DNA of 64,000 bases from Ditylenchus dipsaci (Eukaryota; Nematoda; Chromadorea; Rhabditida; Anguinidae): NCBI GenBank assembly GCA_004194705.1, contig SADC01001152.1:1-64000 (forward strand), read 5' to 3'. The translations under genes were made by a program, and so were the position numbers. The notes beneath the pieces were generated by a model. That model ran no database searches and was not told the DNA's origin. It saw only the letters and a list, made by a program, of their open reading frames with translations. Positions 32,186 through 55,913 of the stretch are shown piece by piece; the first letter of the stretch is position 1, and every line of letters begins with the position of its first letter.

Positions 32186-32624
32186 CTAAAGGATGCCGAG
32201 CATTGGTTGGACTAAATTTGATATGCTTATGCCCATCATTTCCAACTCATGGTTCACACGATCAATGGGAATGGAGTAGTGGAAGGGAGTTGAGCCAGTC
32301 CCAACGCAGTGCAGCATTCTTTCCTTCTCTTCGAACAAGTAGAGGTAGAACAAGTAGAGCATTTCGATGGCCAACGCAACGAAAGTTGTCGGCATTGTCG
32401 CCGTTGGGCGTGGTGTATTTGGCTTGACTTTGAGTGTGATACCTGTTGCGATAACTTTGTGAAATGTTTTCTGGGAAAAGAAGATGAAAAGCATACCAGA
32501 ACTGCTCCACCTGTACTACTTCCCCTAAGCAATAAGCTTCCGGCCCAAAAAAACGCCTCGGGAGAGACTTGAGAAAGGCAGATGCTTCTTCCACACTCAT
32601 GTGGGCATCTGGTCCAATCTTTAC
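32186..32624 (-). CDS. Terminal exon of an unrecognised gene, one frameshift
   Basis: After the acceptor GAAATTACAG the frame reads KIGPDAHMSVEEASAFLKSL, PRRFFGPEAYCLGEVVQVEQ and FWYAFHLLF. Then, after a one-base shift in a CTTTTCCC run near 32470, it reads FHKVIATGITLKVKPNTPR, FVALAIEMLYLFYLYLFEEK and IPIDRVNHELEMMGISISNL to a stop at 32186. The long second part and the clean acceptor argue for one real exon with an indel, either an assembly error or the start of decay. No domain recognised. The orientation is the same as the orphan exon at 28.5 kb, but both end in a stop, so they are not one transcript. Confidence 0.5.
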
Positions 32625-32979
32625 CTGTAATTTCGTCAAAAATAATTTTAATACCGTATTCACTTTAATAAACGGGCACCCTCAAGGACCTATATCTCAG
32701 CTCAGAATTTCGTTTTTGCTGATCTGTTTATTGCGTTTTCGTAGTTACCACGAGCTCATCTGATTCCACTTTTCAGATTTTGGTTGAGCCCCAAAAATCT
32801 CAAAATCGACCCAAATTTTTTTCAGTTTTTGAGGGTTGAAAAATAAACGGGCATGCCCGTTTATTAGAGTGAATACGGTATTTTAGAAAGCTGAAATAGA
32901 GTATTGTCGCTTACTATTCAAAATAGAATATAGACTCGTATTTTAGTAAAAGTCAAGTAAAAATATCGATTCCAATAGG

Positions 32980-33048
32980 AATCGAACCGATGAGCGACTG
33001 TCAAAGTACACCAACGCTCTACCACTGGCCCACCTATATATTGTTAGG
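32980..33048 (-). repeat. tRNA-like sequence, A and B boxes present
   Basis: The minus strand reads TGGGCCAGTGGTAGAGCG and then ATCGGTTCGATTCC, close to pol III A and B boxes (one extra G in the A box). The acceptor stem cannot be paired, so I call it tRNA-derived, not a functional tRNA. Confidence 0.55.
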
Positions 33049-33270
33049 GACAGCACCCAAGTGCAACCCCCTGCAAAGAGTATTTTTCTCTAAGCTAACT
33101 TTTTTCATCTAAGCCTAAGGCCGAAGCCATTTTTTATCTTAACCTAAGACCTAAGCCTAAGTTAGCGCGCTATACATTGCAAAAAAGAAAACTTAAAAAA
33201 ATCAAGAGAACTCAAAATAAGACTCTCAGAGAAAAATTCTTGGAGAGGGGCTTCATTTGGGCTTTACGAC
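33049..33270. mobile_element. Palindromic MITE (CCCAAGTGCA family) beside a tRNA-like sequence
   Basis: The ends GACAGCACCCAAGTGCAAC and, reversed, GTCGTAAAGCCCAAATG are flanked by TGTTAGG (33042-33048, 33271-33277). Same family as 30813-31009 and 61841-62078, all with CTCTAAGC and CTTAGGC-rich arms. Confidence 0.7.
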
Positions 33271-33589
33271 TGTTAGGTTATCGAGCTCTTCAAGAATACC
33301 GTACTTCCTCTAATATAAGCCCATGCTCTAATAGAAGCCCACCCCCCTATTTTTTGACTAAGGTTTCGGAGTTAAGGTCATTTTTGATTGACAATTTCAA
33401 GATTTTCGGGAGGTGGAAAAATAGAAGCCCATGGGCTTCTATTAGAGGAAATACGGTATATATTGCCCAAAAAGTACTCAACAACGTTACTACCCATTTG
33501 CGCAAAAAACATTTGTGCAAAAGATATTTGCGCAAATTTTTTAAGTTTTATATAAAATTATTTTGTGTCACAGATTTGCCCTTTCGTTA

Positions 33590-34600
33590 ACCTTCTTCCA
33601 GGTCGTTCTTTGTGGCTGCAGGACATTATCAGGAGGCCGTAAATTGCCACTCTTCATATTGCTCCTCGTAAATTGCCGTAAATTGACGTAATTGCCACTC
33701 TTTCATATTGCTCCTCGGTAAATCGCCACTGCAAATTTTTGATTTTACAGGCTCGAATCCTGGTGGTGACAGACATTATTGCTTCTTGAATAACAATCAT
33801 AAAACTAGTCTGATAAATAAAGACCAGTAGGCCTCAGGGTGGGTAGGGTAACCACCTGGTACCTTTTTTAATTAGGTATCCACCGGGTTTGGATTTAACT
33901 GAAGGTGATCAAAAATCATTGCATCCTACCCAGAATCGTGTCTTTGAACACAATTTGACAATGCTAAACAGCGAGTTGATTTACAGGCACCCCAGTTCTT
34001 CAGTAGTTTCATATCCCGTACGGTGGTAGTACTAAGAAAGTGGTATTCATTCAGGTGGTTATACCAGGCTAGTGACTAGGTATAGGTACTCAGGTAGAAG
34101 TTTACGTTTTTTTATGTTCCAAACTTGTTTTCTGGACTACTTCGGGCATACTGAAGATGGTTTAATAGTGGTAAAATGCCATTTTGTAGGTATTTTTGAG
34201 TATTGGGAAATAATTAATTTCACCAAAACTTGATTTTGCCATAACTCAAAAAATACCCTACAAAACAGCATTTTACCACTATTAAACCATCTTCAGCGTG
34301 TCCGAATCAGGGCCCATATTTCTCACGCTCCGGCACTGGAGTGTTAGGTGGCCAACCAGAGGTGGCCAAGCACTGCGTTATTTTTAAAGGTTGTGTTTCA
34401 TAAACCGTCTTGAGAGGAAAGTATTTTCGTGTGAGCCAGCACATTCAGCTAGCTAATCATTTAATTTATTTTGTAGTTTTTTGTCGGTTAACCGACACAA
34501 CCGCGGTTGTGTGTCTATTTATTCTGCATTTTTGCACAGCCAAAGTCTCACTGTAGCCTGTATTATCTCTCGTACCTCCTATCTATTCATGTTTACATTC
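33590..34600. other. Repeat-filled stretch before the LARP gene
   Basis: At 33640-33725 a TAAATTGCC/TATTGCTCCTCG word repeats three times. CAGGCTCGAATCCTGG at about 33750 is B-box-like. The stretch 33835-34090 is GGTGG/ACCACC-rich and 34095-34320 is a palindrome (TGAAGATGGTTTAATAGTGG and inverse). Nothing promoter-like can be supported. Confidence 0.5.
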
Positions 34601-34641
34601 TTAGGTATTGTTGCAAAGCTTCAGAAAAAATATCTTCTTTG

Positions 34642-37496
<2,855 letters not shown>

Positions 37497-37644
37497 GAAG
37501 AAAGTTTGCTGATATCTGGACAAATACAAATCTCGTTTATCATTTCGTTATTTATGGTGATCCTTCGTTAATAAAATTTTTTGAGTATTACAATTTTTTT
37601 AAATTGATTCTAATAATGAAGGTTGCACAAGAAAAGGTTGAAAT

Positions 37645-38435
37645 TAGGGTAAAGGACGTTTCACCAAAAATACGCATATGCGTATTTTTGGTGAAACGTG
37701 TCACCAAAAATACGCATTTGCGTATTTTTGGTGAAACGTTCAAAAACAACAGGGGGGACCAAGGCAGTTTTTTTACGTTTTTTTCGAAAATTTTTAGATT
37801 GATTTTACAAAAGTCACGCAGCTTATCACATGAGTCACACATCCTATCACACAGTCAATTGTTTCAAAAACAGGTTTTAAGCATTTCGAAGGGTCAGCCC
37901 TTATCCCGGACCATGTACCCCCAAAGGGTCAGCCCTTATCCCGAACCATGTACCCCGAAAGGGGCTTCCTATTGAATTAGGGTGCCTGCCGAAGGCAGGC
38001 AGGTAAAACCCAAAAGTTGTATCAATACTGATTTGATACAATACGATTTCGGTGTTTGGGGTGATTGTGGGTGGTTTGAGGTGGTTCGGACACAATCTAA
38101 AAATTTTCGAAAAAAACGTAAAAAAAAACTGCCTTGGTCCCCCTGTTGTTTTTGAACGTTTCACCAAAAATACGCATATGCGTATTTTTGGTGAAACGTT
38201 TCACCAAAAATACGCATTTGCGTATTTTAGGTGAAACGTCCACGCACCGAAATTAGGGTTGTACAATGGGAATATTCCCGGGAATATTTCCGGGAATGTT
38301 CCCGGGAACATTGGGAATATTCCCGGGTTTCCCGGTAATTTCCCCTATGTTGGGAATATTCCCGGGAATATTCCCGTAAATATTCCCGGGAATATTCCCG
38401 GGTTTTCTATATTTCCTGGAATTCCTACAACTCTA
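37645..38435. mobile_element. hAT MITE of ATTCCCGGGAAT words, split by another element
   Basis: The left end TAGGGT (37645-37650) is cut off from the rest, which resumes at 38255 TAGGGTTGTACAATGGGAAT and ends CTACAACTCTA at 38435. The TSD is GTTGAAAT at 37637-37644 and 38436-38443. The interior is repeated GGGAATATTCCCGGGAATA. It lies 140 bases after the LARP stop. Confidence 0.85.
37651..38248. mobile_element. Element with inverted CGTTTCACCAAAAATACGCAT arrays
   Basis: Each arm holds two copies of a self-complementary unit around ACGCATATGCGT (37655-37738 and 38156-38240). The end on the right, reversed, is GGTGCGTGGACGTTTCACC. The flanks GAAATTAGGGT at 37640-37650 and 38249-38259 form an 11-base TSD that spans the border of the hAT MITE it landed in. 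Within, ACCAAGGCAGTTTTTTTACG-type subterminal palindromes flank a core (about 37895-38010) with GGGTCAGCCCTTATCCCG, CATGTACCCC and GCCTGCCGAAGGCAGGC, which is the reverse of the core at 5375-5500. Confidence 0.82.
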
Positions 38436-38824
38436 GTTGAAATTAGCGCTGGAAATTAAAGACTAAATTGAGGAAACAGAAAAGTGCCTACAGGGCGTGT
38501 TTTGGGTCAGGGTTTTATCGGCTACTAGACATTTTCAATATTTTTGGAAAACGTCCCACGACATTTTCCGATTTTTTCTGATAAGTTCAGGCCAAACAAC
38601 CGAATCGACTGACTAATATAAAATATTGGAAAATGTCGCGCGACATCGCCCGAAAATATTGAAATTGTCTGGTAGGCGATAAAAACCTGACCCGTCGAGA
38701 AAAACGCTATACAGACTAAGCAGATGTCGTTTGTTCTTTTGTTGTTTGCGATGATCCTCGTCGATAAAATTGTTGCTTAATAACAGAACTTTTAATTTGC
38801 TTTCTTCAGCGGTTTAATGTGAGG

Positions 38825-39500
38825 GTGAAAGCTGTTAAAGGGTCATTGCCGTCTCCGACAACGGTTGTCCCCCGCCAATTCAAATTTTTTTTCTGAATCA
38901 TTGAACTTCTTTACTGATTTTTCAACGTGGTTTCTATCAAAACTGCACCTAAAATTAAATTCTAGGCCTTGTTTTGTTAGAAACTAAGATAAAAAATCCG
39001 TGCAGAAGTTGAATGATTAGGCGAAAAAATTTGAATTGGCGGGGACAATTCAAAACAGGTGGCAATGGCCCTTTAAGGAGATAGTCTCAACACCAAAAGA
39101 CATCTCCAAGTTTTATGTGGTTTTAGAGCCATATTTTGTCAAAAACTTGGTGTTGCAATGTCAGACAAGCTTATGCAGAATTAATAGTTGTATTAGCATC
39201 ATCAATATCTGAAATTCAAATTCCTTTAGAAAATGCGCTAAAAATTGAAATGAAAGAAGGGGGGAAACCCAGAAAAAAGGTGATTTGTCTTATAATGCAT
39301 TTCAATTTCAGGGTATTATGTGGAAAAATTTTGAAATTCCGATATTGATGGTGCTAATCCAACTTTTAATTCTGCACAAGTTTGTCCAAGATCGCAACAC
39401 CAAAATATGGCTCTAGAACCGCATTAGAAAAAAACAAAACTTGGATAAATCTTTCGTGTCGGAAATATCTCCTTGAAAGCTTTCACCCTCCCTTTAAGTG
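38825..39500. mobile_element. Palindrome (GGTGAAAGCTGTTAAGG) with a TTAA MITE in its arm
   Basis: Arms GAGGGTGAAAGCTG...GGAGATAGTCTCAACACC and inverse (39460-39500). A TTAA-type MITE, 38839-39072 (ends AGGGTCATTGCCGTC and inverse), sits at the TTAA of GCTGTTAAGG. The same host family at 59938-60845 carries a hAT MITE at the same GCTGTTAAG word. Confidence 0.75.
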
Positions 39501-40064
39501 ACGCGTTTGTCTTCACGACCTCGTTTTTGTCTGAATTTAAATTTTGAAGCCACGGAAAATTTTTGAGTCTCCGGGCATCACTTCTTATTACCGTGGGTAT
39601 GCTTATACAAAGGAATCAGATAATAGTTGTGTTTAGGATGTACCATCTTGTAATTAACTGAAATTAACGGATTTGAACCTGTAACCGGGCGTCTTTTGCG
39701 CAGGCGCCTTTTGGTTCGGGCGCCTTTTGGACAAACCCCTACTCATAGGTCACTAATTGGGTACACTAATTTTTTTTATGGTTCTGGCTAGGTTAGGGCC
39801 AAGGTTCGTGGCAGGTTTGGAGCTTTAGCGAAGGATCCATGGGTCAGAAGGTTCGTACAATGTTTAAACCTTGTATAAACATTAGTGTATCTTGAATGAA
39901 CCTATGGCAAGAAGATCGAATAGGGATGGAAAATTTACTTCCATAGGTTGTACAATGCCAAAACCAGTAACGCTTAACCACTGCGCTATGCATCAAGGAA
40001 ATTCTTAGTCACACAAGTTGCTCGCTTCTTTTGATACTGAAAAAATTTGGTGTATAGCGAAGTA
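39501..40064. other. Stretch without a gene
   Basis: Contains GATTTGAACCTGTAACCGGGC at about 39670 and other fragments of tRNA-like B-box sequences in reverse, but no complete element or frame. Confidence 0.4.
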
Positions 40065-40846
40065 TAATTTTTAGTTTTTATTTCGAAAACATCGATAATA
40101 TTTTATTTAATATTTTTTGTATAATACAGGGTGAGTAATGTAATTTCCAAATTGTTTGGCACTGAGATTCCAAATTTTTCGTTGTTCCACCAGATAAGTT
40201 TATTATCACTTGAAAGCTTGCGCTAAGGATCGCGTTTAATGCCTGAAAGCATAAAAAATAACGACGCTACTGTCATATAGCAACCAAACCCCACCCCCCC
40301 CACCCCCAAAAAAAGCTACTGTAATATACCCCCCCCCCAAATCGGACCTACTGTCACATAACCCCCCTAAAAACCGACTTTTTTGGGAGTGTCTAAAAAC
40401 CATTTTTATGCAATAATTTTGCCATAAAGGGACCAGAAAAGCCATTTAAATAGGGTTCAAGGGCTGTATTGGGAGGGGAAGGGAATAACATAGGGGCCAC
40501 TTTTTTTGGCTGCTTTACCATGTTTTTCAACTCGGGCCGTGGCAAAAATAGACTCTATATGCATTTTATGATCAAGTGTACTTCTCGGAATCATGTCTAA
40601 GGTAAGTGCGTGCGCGCATCTCTAACTCTCAAGCCCCTGCGCCGGAGTTGGAGTTTAGATGCGCACACACACATACCTTAGACACAAATCACTCGAAAAT
40701 GACTCTGGATGCATGAAAAAACATGGATACCAGAGTTATTTATGCGGTAGGCCCCAGTATTCAGAACTATGTTCAACATCTTTTAAGTCAACGAAACTCG
40801 TAAGCTTGCAAAAGCTAACCATACAGTTATGTTCATGGCCAGTCGC

Positions 40847-41030
40847 AATTTGAATTGTCGCAATTTGAATTGTCGCAATTTGATTTTGTTGCAATTTGAA
40901 TTTGTCGCAATTTGAATTGTCGCAATTTGAATTGTCGCAATTTGAATTGTGGCAATGTGAATTTGTCGCAATTCAAATTGTCGCAATTTGAATTGTCGCA
41001 ATTTGAAATGTCGCAATCTGTCGCTGGCCA
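40847..41030. repeat. Tandem array, unit GTCGCAATTTGAATT
   Basis: About twelve copies of a 14-15 base unit, bounded by GGCCAGTCGC and GTCGCTGGCC. The second copy is at 46263-46453. The minus-strand frames with repeated CDNSN residues are artefacts of this array. Confidence 0.85.
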
Positions 41031-41239
41031 AAATTTCAGGGGGAAGCGAAAACCAGATGGCTTAGGATCCGCTCCAAAATGACCAAAAGCCGAAAATAAT
41101 TGGTTTTTGGGGTTTTTCCTAAAGTAAACCAAGTAAACTTGTTGCAAAAAATCGATTGAAAGATCAGAATCCCAGTCAGATGCAGTGATGTCAGTAAGTG
41201 CATCAAATTGCATGTGCACTTTCAAAAGTGCACATGCAC

Positions 41240-41512
41240 CAGGGCTTTAAAAACATCTGGAAGATACATCCGGATGTGGATGTTTACATCCAACATCCAC
41301 ATCCACATCCGGCGGATGTGGATGTGTGGATGTCAAAAAAATTTGAATCGGATGTCAGCGGATGTTTTCATTGATTTTTCATGGATTTTTCGGATGTTTT
41401 CGGATGTTTCGGATGTCAAAAATTTCAAATCCGGATGTCGGATGTGGATGTCAAAATTTTTTTTGGCCGGATGTGGATGTAGGATGTCAAAAAAATTTTT
41501 TTTTAAGCCCTG
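41240..41512. mobile_element. hAT MITE of GGATGTGGATGT repeats, 8-bp TSD
   Basis: The ends CAGGGCTTTAAAAACATC and TTTAAGCCCTG are flanked by ACATGCAC at 41232-41239 and 41513-41520. The interior consists of ACATCC and GGATGT hexamers. The duplicate is at 46664-46933 with the same flanks. Confidence 0.9.
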
Positions 41513-42307
41513 ACATGCACTTTTAAATTGCATATGCACTTTTGAAAATGCATGTGCATTTTAAGAATTGCATATGCAGTTTCAAAAGTGCATGTGTATT
41601 TTCAGAGTTGCATGTGCATTTTTGAAAGTGAACATGCATTTTTGATGATTCATTGTACAATTTGATGGCTCATTGTTAATCTTAAAAAATTTCAAACCTT
41701 TAACAGATTTGTTTTTGCTTTTCAATATACAAGACGCATTTCTGATATTTACGTAAAGGGAGGGGAAACTTCATATACGCATCGCCTATGGTCTAAAGTT
41801 GCAAACCTTATTTATTTTTTATTTTGTTCACAATTATTTTTCTTTTGGTCACATTTTGTAGCTAAGATTCAGGGCTACCCAATAAAATTTTTTCCAGCCA
41901 CAAATCTCTGAAAAAACTTCGACAAAAATGCGTTTCCTCTCACTCTGCCTTTCACTCTGCCATTCACTCTAATGACTGAAAGGCAGAGTTAATGGCAGAG
42001 TGAGAGGAAACGCATTTTTATCAAAGTTTTTTCAGAGATTTGTGGCTGGAAATTTTTTTTCACAAAGTGGCTGAAAAAAATTTTTTTGTCTTCAAAGCAT
42101 CATTACCGGCCGTAAACCGTCTAGTCAAAGCCGGCCGCGGCCGAACGGGACGGAAGACGGTCCGGGCCGGAGACGGCGCGCTCACTATGGTTATTAGTAG
42201 GGTTGGCGAATGAAAAATCCGTACAGAAATTCAATGATAAGGAAAATTTTTGAATTCCCGGGCATCACCTCTTATTCGCGGGGGCATGGCCCTTTAAAAA
42301 AAAATAC

Positions 42308-42983
<676 letters not shown>

Positions 42984-43170
42984 CTGAAAAGAAAAGATTG
43001 CCTCAACAAATGTCTAATTTTAATGTAAACACATTGCCAATTTTTTCCGTGGCTGGTAGCAAGTGTATTAGAAGTAAGCTCGAGGAATTTATTAACTATC
43101 ATTTTTTGGTAGTCTGCCTGCCGAATTGCGAGAGACCTTTTGGATTTAAAGGAGTGGGAAAAGTCATTTA

Positions 43171-43290
43171 GGTTTGAAAAAGTGGCCTCGGTGGTGCAGT
43201 GCGTGAGCGTTTCTGTTTTTGGCCCAAAATGGTGTTGAAGGTTCGATCCCACGTGGTGACATGCTATTTATTTTGGCTTATTTTTTCGTT
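43171..43290 (+). repeat. tRNA-like SINE, unbroken copy
   Basis: CCTCGGTGGTGCAGTGCGTG supplies an A-box-like start and AAGGTTCGATCCC a B box, followed by TTTATTTTGGCT. The duplicate is at 48590-48712 and a split relative at 30736-31062. Confidence 0.65.
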
Positions 43291-43330
43291 TTTGTCGTCT
43301 TGTCGCCATTTCGAGGGAATTTTTTTGTAT

Positions 43331-48740
<5,410 letters not shown>

Positions 48741-48810
48741 TTTTCATTTCAGAAGAGTTTTTAGAATATGATCCAAAATGGCCACATAAAGATGTTTTGC
48801 CGGGCTAAAT

Positions 48811-49065
48811 TTAACTATACCCCACCACTCAATTAACTTTGACCCCCACCAGTAAATCAGCTTGGGGACCAAGGCAAAAAAGCTTTCATTTGAAATTTTT
48901 TCTTTTTAAAACCTCAAAAAAATCTCAAAAACAATATATTTGCACTTTTTAATATTTTTATGCAAAAAAATTATCAGTATTGAAAAATGGAAAAATTTCT
49001 GCCTTGGTCCCCCAAGCTGATTTACTTGTGGGGTTAAGGTTAATTGAGTGGTGGGGGTAAAGAAA
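48811..49065. mobile_element. Palindrome (CCCACCACTCAATTAAC ... ACCAAGGCA)
   Basis: The ends CCCCACCACTCAATTAACTT and the inverse bracket CAGTAAATCAGCTTGGGGAC words and an AT-rich centre. A half copy lies at 52060-52235, just left of the MULE element. It shares AATCAGCTTGGGGGACCAA with the ends of the 19684-23749 stack. Confidence 0.7.
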
Positions 49066-49489
49066 AGTAAAGTGCTCCCTTTGCCGATATTCAAAAAAAT
49101 ATTAAAACTACGAAAAACACAATAGTTTTTTGTTCAGATCCCCTGCGAGTCACCCGCAAACATTTGATATACCTAAGACACGCCTATATACAACTTTTTA
49201 TATATTCCTCTTTACCGAACATTGCCGATCTAAACGAAAGAACTATTTGTGTTGACACAAATCAGGATCTTTAAAATTTTCAAGACTGAACTGACCAATC
49301 GGAACCAGCAAAAAACTATGAAAGCTTGGAGAAAATCTCATATCTATTTGAGAACGAAAGGTGTGAATACTATCATGCATCGACTGTGTAAAATAAAATA
49401 AAATTTTCAAAAATTACTTACTTCACTAAAATGCTGGCTATCTGTCAACATCTGTTTGTCTCAGTAATGGCAGTAGTTGTGATCCACTT

Positions 49490-49737
49490 ACCGTATTCAC
49501 TCTATCACTCACCTTCCGCCCCTCTAGTAAACCACCCTACGGACCTCATATCTCAGAAAAGAGCGAACATTTCGCCAATCTGTTTTTTGCGTTTTCTCAA
49601 TCAGCACGAGCTCACTTGATTCCACTTTTTAGATTTGGTTGAGCACCCAAAAATCTCAAAATCGACCTCAAAACTTTTCGATTTTTCGGATTTGAAAAAT
49701 AACTCCTCATGGGACTTAATATAGTGAATACGGTATG
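49490..49737. repeat. Palindrome of the ACCGTAT family
   Basis: The ends TACCGTATTCACTCTATCAC and, reversed, TACCGTATTCACTATATTAA. The interior words TTGCGTTTTCTCAATCAGCA and GAGCACCCAAAAATC match the copies at 30.0 and 32.65 kb. Confidence 0.7.
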
Positions 49738-50065
49738 CGGACAGGTGAAGATTTCGACAACATCATGAAATGTCTGGTCACCAATGGACATCTGGGACAG
49801 GATATCTTCGCCATAGAAAAAAAAGGCCATTGGAGGAAAATCCATTGAAGCGACTATTTGCCCACGTCCTCCGCTAAGTTGATTCCAATTAGTAGAACGG
49901 CAACGGTATTTTCATCCTTGATTGCTTTGACCAGCTCACAGACTTCAGGCACCAGTAGAATGAAAGAGGGCAATATTGATGGTGGTCCCCAAGAAATTAA
50001 CACTTTGTCCAAGCCAATTGGCCGATTCAAACAGCATATGCATCTAAATTCAACGGATTAATACC
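49736..50065 (-). CDS. Possible exons of the membrane-protein gene at 50.8 kb
   Basis: On the minus strand the sequence reads MLFESANWLGQSVNFLGTTI, then in another frame PEVCELVKAIKDENTVAVLL and LIGINLAEDVGK, then MDFPPMAFFFYGEDILSQMS and GDQTFHDVVEIFTCPH. The composition looks coding, but three frames are needed and splice sites between them are not convincing. This may be exons with indels or a decayed gene. Not recognised. Confidence 0.35.
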
Positions 50066-50670
50066 AAGGAATTTGACCAACTCTACTTCTAGAACAATAT
50101 GACGCCTAGTTCCTAATAATAACACTGGCCGAAATTTGAACTTTTAACGTTTAACAATTCAAATTTTTACAGCAAAAAATTCGGCCAGATTCATAAGTCA
50201 AGTTTCAATTCACACCTAATTTAATATAGTTTCTGGATTTAGTGTATATTTAGACTTAAATTTTTTCGCTCAGTTTGACTGCATCCATGTAAAACATGAT
50301 CGGTCCCAGAGTATACACTAAACCGAGACTTAATTGTAGCTAACACCGGAGGGACCCTGACTGTGACCTGGTTACACTTCGATGGCAATTTTTTTTTGCG
50401 TATTCTTGTAGAGCGTCCCCAGTTCCTGACAAATCTGGCTCCCCAGCTCTGAAGATCCACAAAATGTGGTAGAAGGGTCACTCAAAGTTCTAAAAAACAC
50501 TCGATACCCAATATCATGGTTTTTCATAGCTGGCCCTTGGGCCATGGGTCATTCCTAAAATTTTTGTTAGCTTTCAAGTGAAGAGCCAAATTCACATGGG
50601 ATTTGGGCACGCTCTACAAGAATGCGCGCATAAAAAATTATTCAACCAAAACCCAGGTCACAGTCAGGGT

Positions 50671-50777
50671 CAGGATTGTTCAAGCGTCGGCGCTAAGCCG
50701 GCGCTTAAGCGCCGGGTTCAAATTTAGCGCCGGCGCCAGCTAAGCGCCGGCGCTTAGCTGGCGCTTAAACAATCCTG
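50671..50777. mobile_element. 107-bp hAT MITE, 8-bp TSD
   Basis: The ends CAGGATTGTTCAAGCG and CGCTTAAACAATCCTG are flanked by GTCAGGGT at 50663-50670 and 50778-50785. The interior is GGCGCTTAAGCGCC-type words. The host is a palindrome (GGGACCCTGACTGTGACC at 50352 and inverse at 50655-50790). Confidence 0.9.
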
Positions 50778-50814
50778 GTCAGGGTCCCTCTCTTGTAAAT
50801 AAAATTATGATAAC

Positions 50815-51180
50815 CTCTTCCAAAGCTGCTTGTCCGACTGCAGCGATGTCCACGGCCATGGCTAAGTAGGAGAAAAGCTTGTAGTCCTCACCACTCTGGC
50901 TACTTCTTTGGAAGAAAAAAGCTTTGACTGCAACATATAGTGAGATTGCCAAATTAAGAAAGTAGTTTCCAGCTGCTGAACCATATTTGGAAAGCTGTTC
51001 CTTGATGATGAGTTTGCCATGCTCCCAACTAAATGCAGTACTGAGTTTCCTGCCCATGGTCTTCAGCCGGTGGATCGTCATTTTGAGCTCTTTGGAGAAT
51101 ATTGTACTAGTCGAGTAGAGAGCCTTTTTCATCGTAAATCGACGCAAACATTTGATCAGCCACTTCCTCTGCAGTCTCAA
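50815..51180 (-). CDS. Internal exon of an unrecognised membrane protein
   Basis: A fully open 122-codon exon between the acceptor AGAATTTAG at 51181 and the donor GAG/GTTATC. It reads LRLQRKWLIKCLRRFTMKKA, FSKELKMTIHRLKTMGRKLS, then the hydrophobic YFLNLAISLYVAVKAFFF and YLAMAVDIAAVGQAALEE. One clear membrane segment and a strongly basic start are seen. No family recognised. The following intron starts inside MITE sequence. Confidence 0.6.
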
Positions 51181-52270
51181 CTAAATTCTTTATTCTAACA
51201 GGTTTCACTATATAGTTATATTGTGAAACCTTGATATTATTTAGGTTTTCCGTGAATACTCCTTTTGGTAAATTTGTAAATCATTTCTACCACCGTGCTC
51301 CTCGTTAGGCTTTCACACGAGACAGGAGTCCCACGGGAATTCTGGTTTGGGGATCCCGAAAATTTTCCAAATCCGATCCCGAATCCCGCCGGCCTAAAAG
51401 CTAAAATCCCGAATTCCGCCAGTCCATTTTAAAAAATCACGAAATTAAAAAATCGCCTTTGAGGCTGTAACAATGTTTACATGATGTTCCATGTGCGTGT
51501 TGAAGTAAAAAATGAGAAGTCGCATCCTTTATCTAACTAGCTTTTATCATTTCACAGTGTACTTTTAATATAAAAGCACCTCTTCAAGTTCGTTACCTAG
51601 AATGGTGCGACCATTTTTCTGGTTTTTAATCAAACTGTAGCCAGCACATTATAATTCCGAATATCGCAAGAATTTTGACTTTGCCGTCGGAATTGCCGAT
51701 CGATTTCGTAAAAAAGTAAAAGTTATTGAGACGCACTGCTCCCGATACAAGAGCAACTAATGTTTAGATGGACGATCTGACATCGAGAGTTGTGGATCTC
51801 GACGGCAAGGCTTTGACCTAGGACTGATGATTTTTTCTGAAAAATATTATTGTGAAAATATTTACGGAAAAATTTCTGTCAGTATTCGATTTTCCCAGAA
51901 AATATGGAAGACAGCTCAAATTCACTGCACGTTGTTAACTTATTTTTTCTTGTAAAAGACTCCTCTCTAACATAAGACCCCCCTGCAAGTAAGTTGAAAA
52001 CGATATGACCCGGGTCTTTTATCAGAGAAAATACAATCGATGGAATATAATCAATGGAGCAATTGAACTACACCCTCACCAGCCATTTGCACTATTTTTT
52101 CACATAAAGTTTTCAAAAAAATATTTATTTACACTTTTAATCATTTTATTAATGTTGGTATAAAAATGTTTAAAAAAATGCCTTGGTCCCCTAAGCTGAA
52201 TTAACTGGTGGGGTAGGGTTTAATTTAGCCTTATCCATAGCTGTACGTCGATAATCGTAGAATTTCTCAA
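51181..52270. other. Repeat-rich stretch left of the MULE
   Basis: The words CGGAATTCTGG, ATCCCGAATCCCGCCGG (51340-51420; compare 55745-55805) and a partial ACCGTAT-family copy (51960-52032) are present. No gene or RNA is seen. Confidence 0.4.
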
Positions 52271-52278
52271 GTAATATC

Positions 52279-55660
<3,382 letters not shown>

Positions 55661-55913
55661 GTAATATCGTGTAATTTTTATAGTAATCAATTTTATTTCA
55701 TATTATACGAAACTTTTTTTGTAAAAATGTGCACTTTGTGGTTTTTCCGGCGGAATTTTCGAATCCCGGAACTTTTTGAAATCCCGACCCCGAATCACGC
55801 CGGGACCCCATCTGAGAAAGCCTACTCCTTATCTTTCAATTGGTCTCCTATACTATCTCATTTTCTCCCGAAAATTTTATTCATCACACCAATTTCAAAA
55901 AAGTTTCACTTAA

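Noticed and set aside
32980..33048. tRNA-Gln on the minus strand
   Set aside because: One extra base in the A box and no acceptor pairing. The 3' part instead forms its own hairpin.
40783..41225. Frames with repeated CDNSNCDN and LRQFK residues
   Set aside because: Artefact of the GTCGCAATTTGAATT array and the adjoining hexamer MITE.
50239..50481. 80-codon minus ORF
   Set aside because: It lies in the arm of the GGGACCCTGACTGTGACC palindrome and has no splice context.
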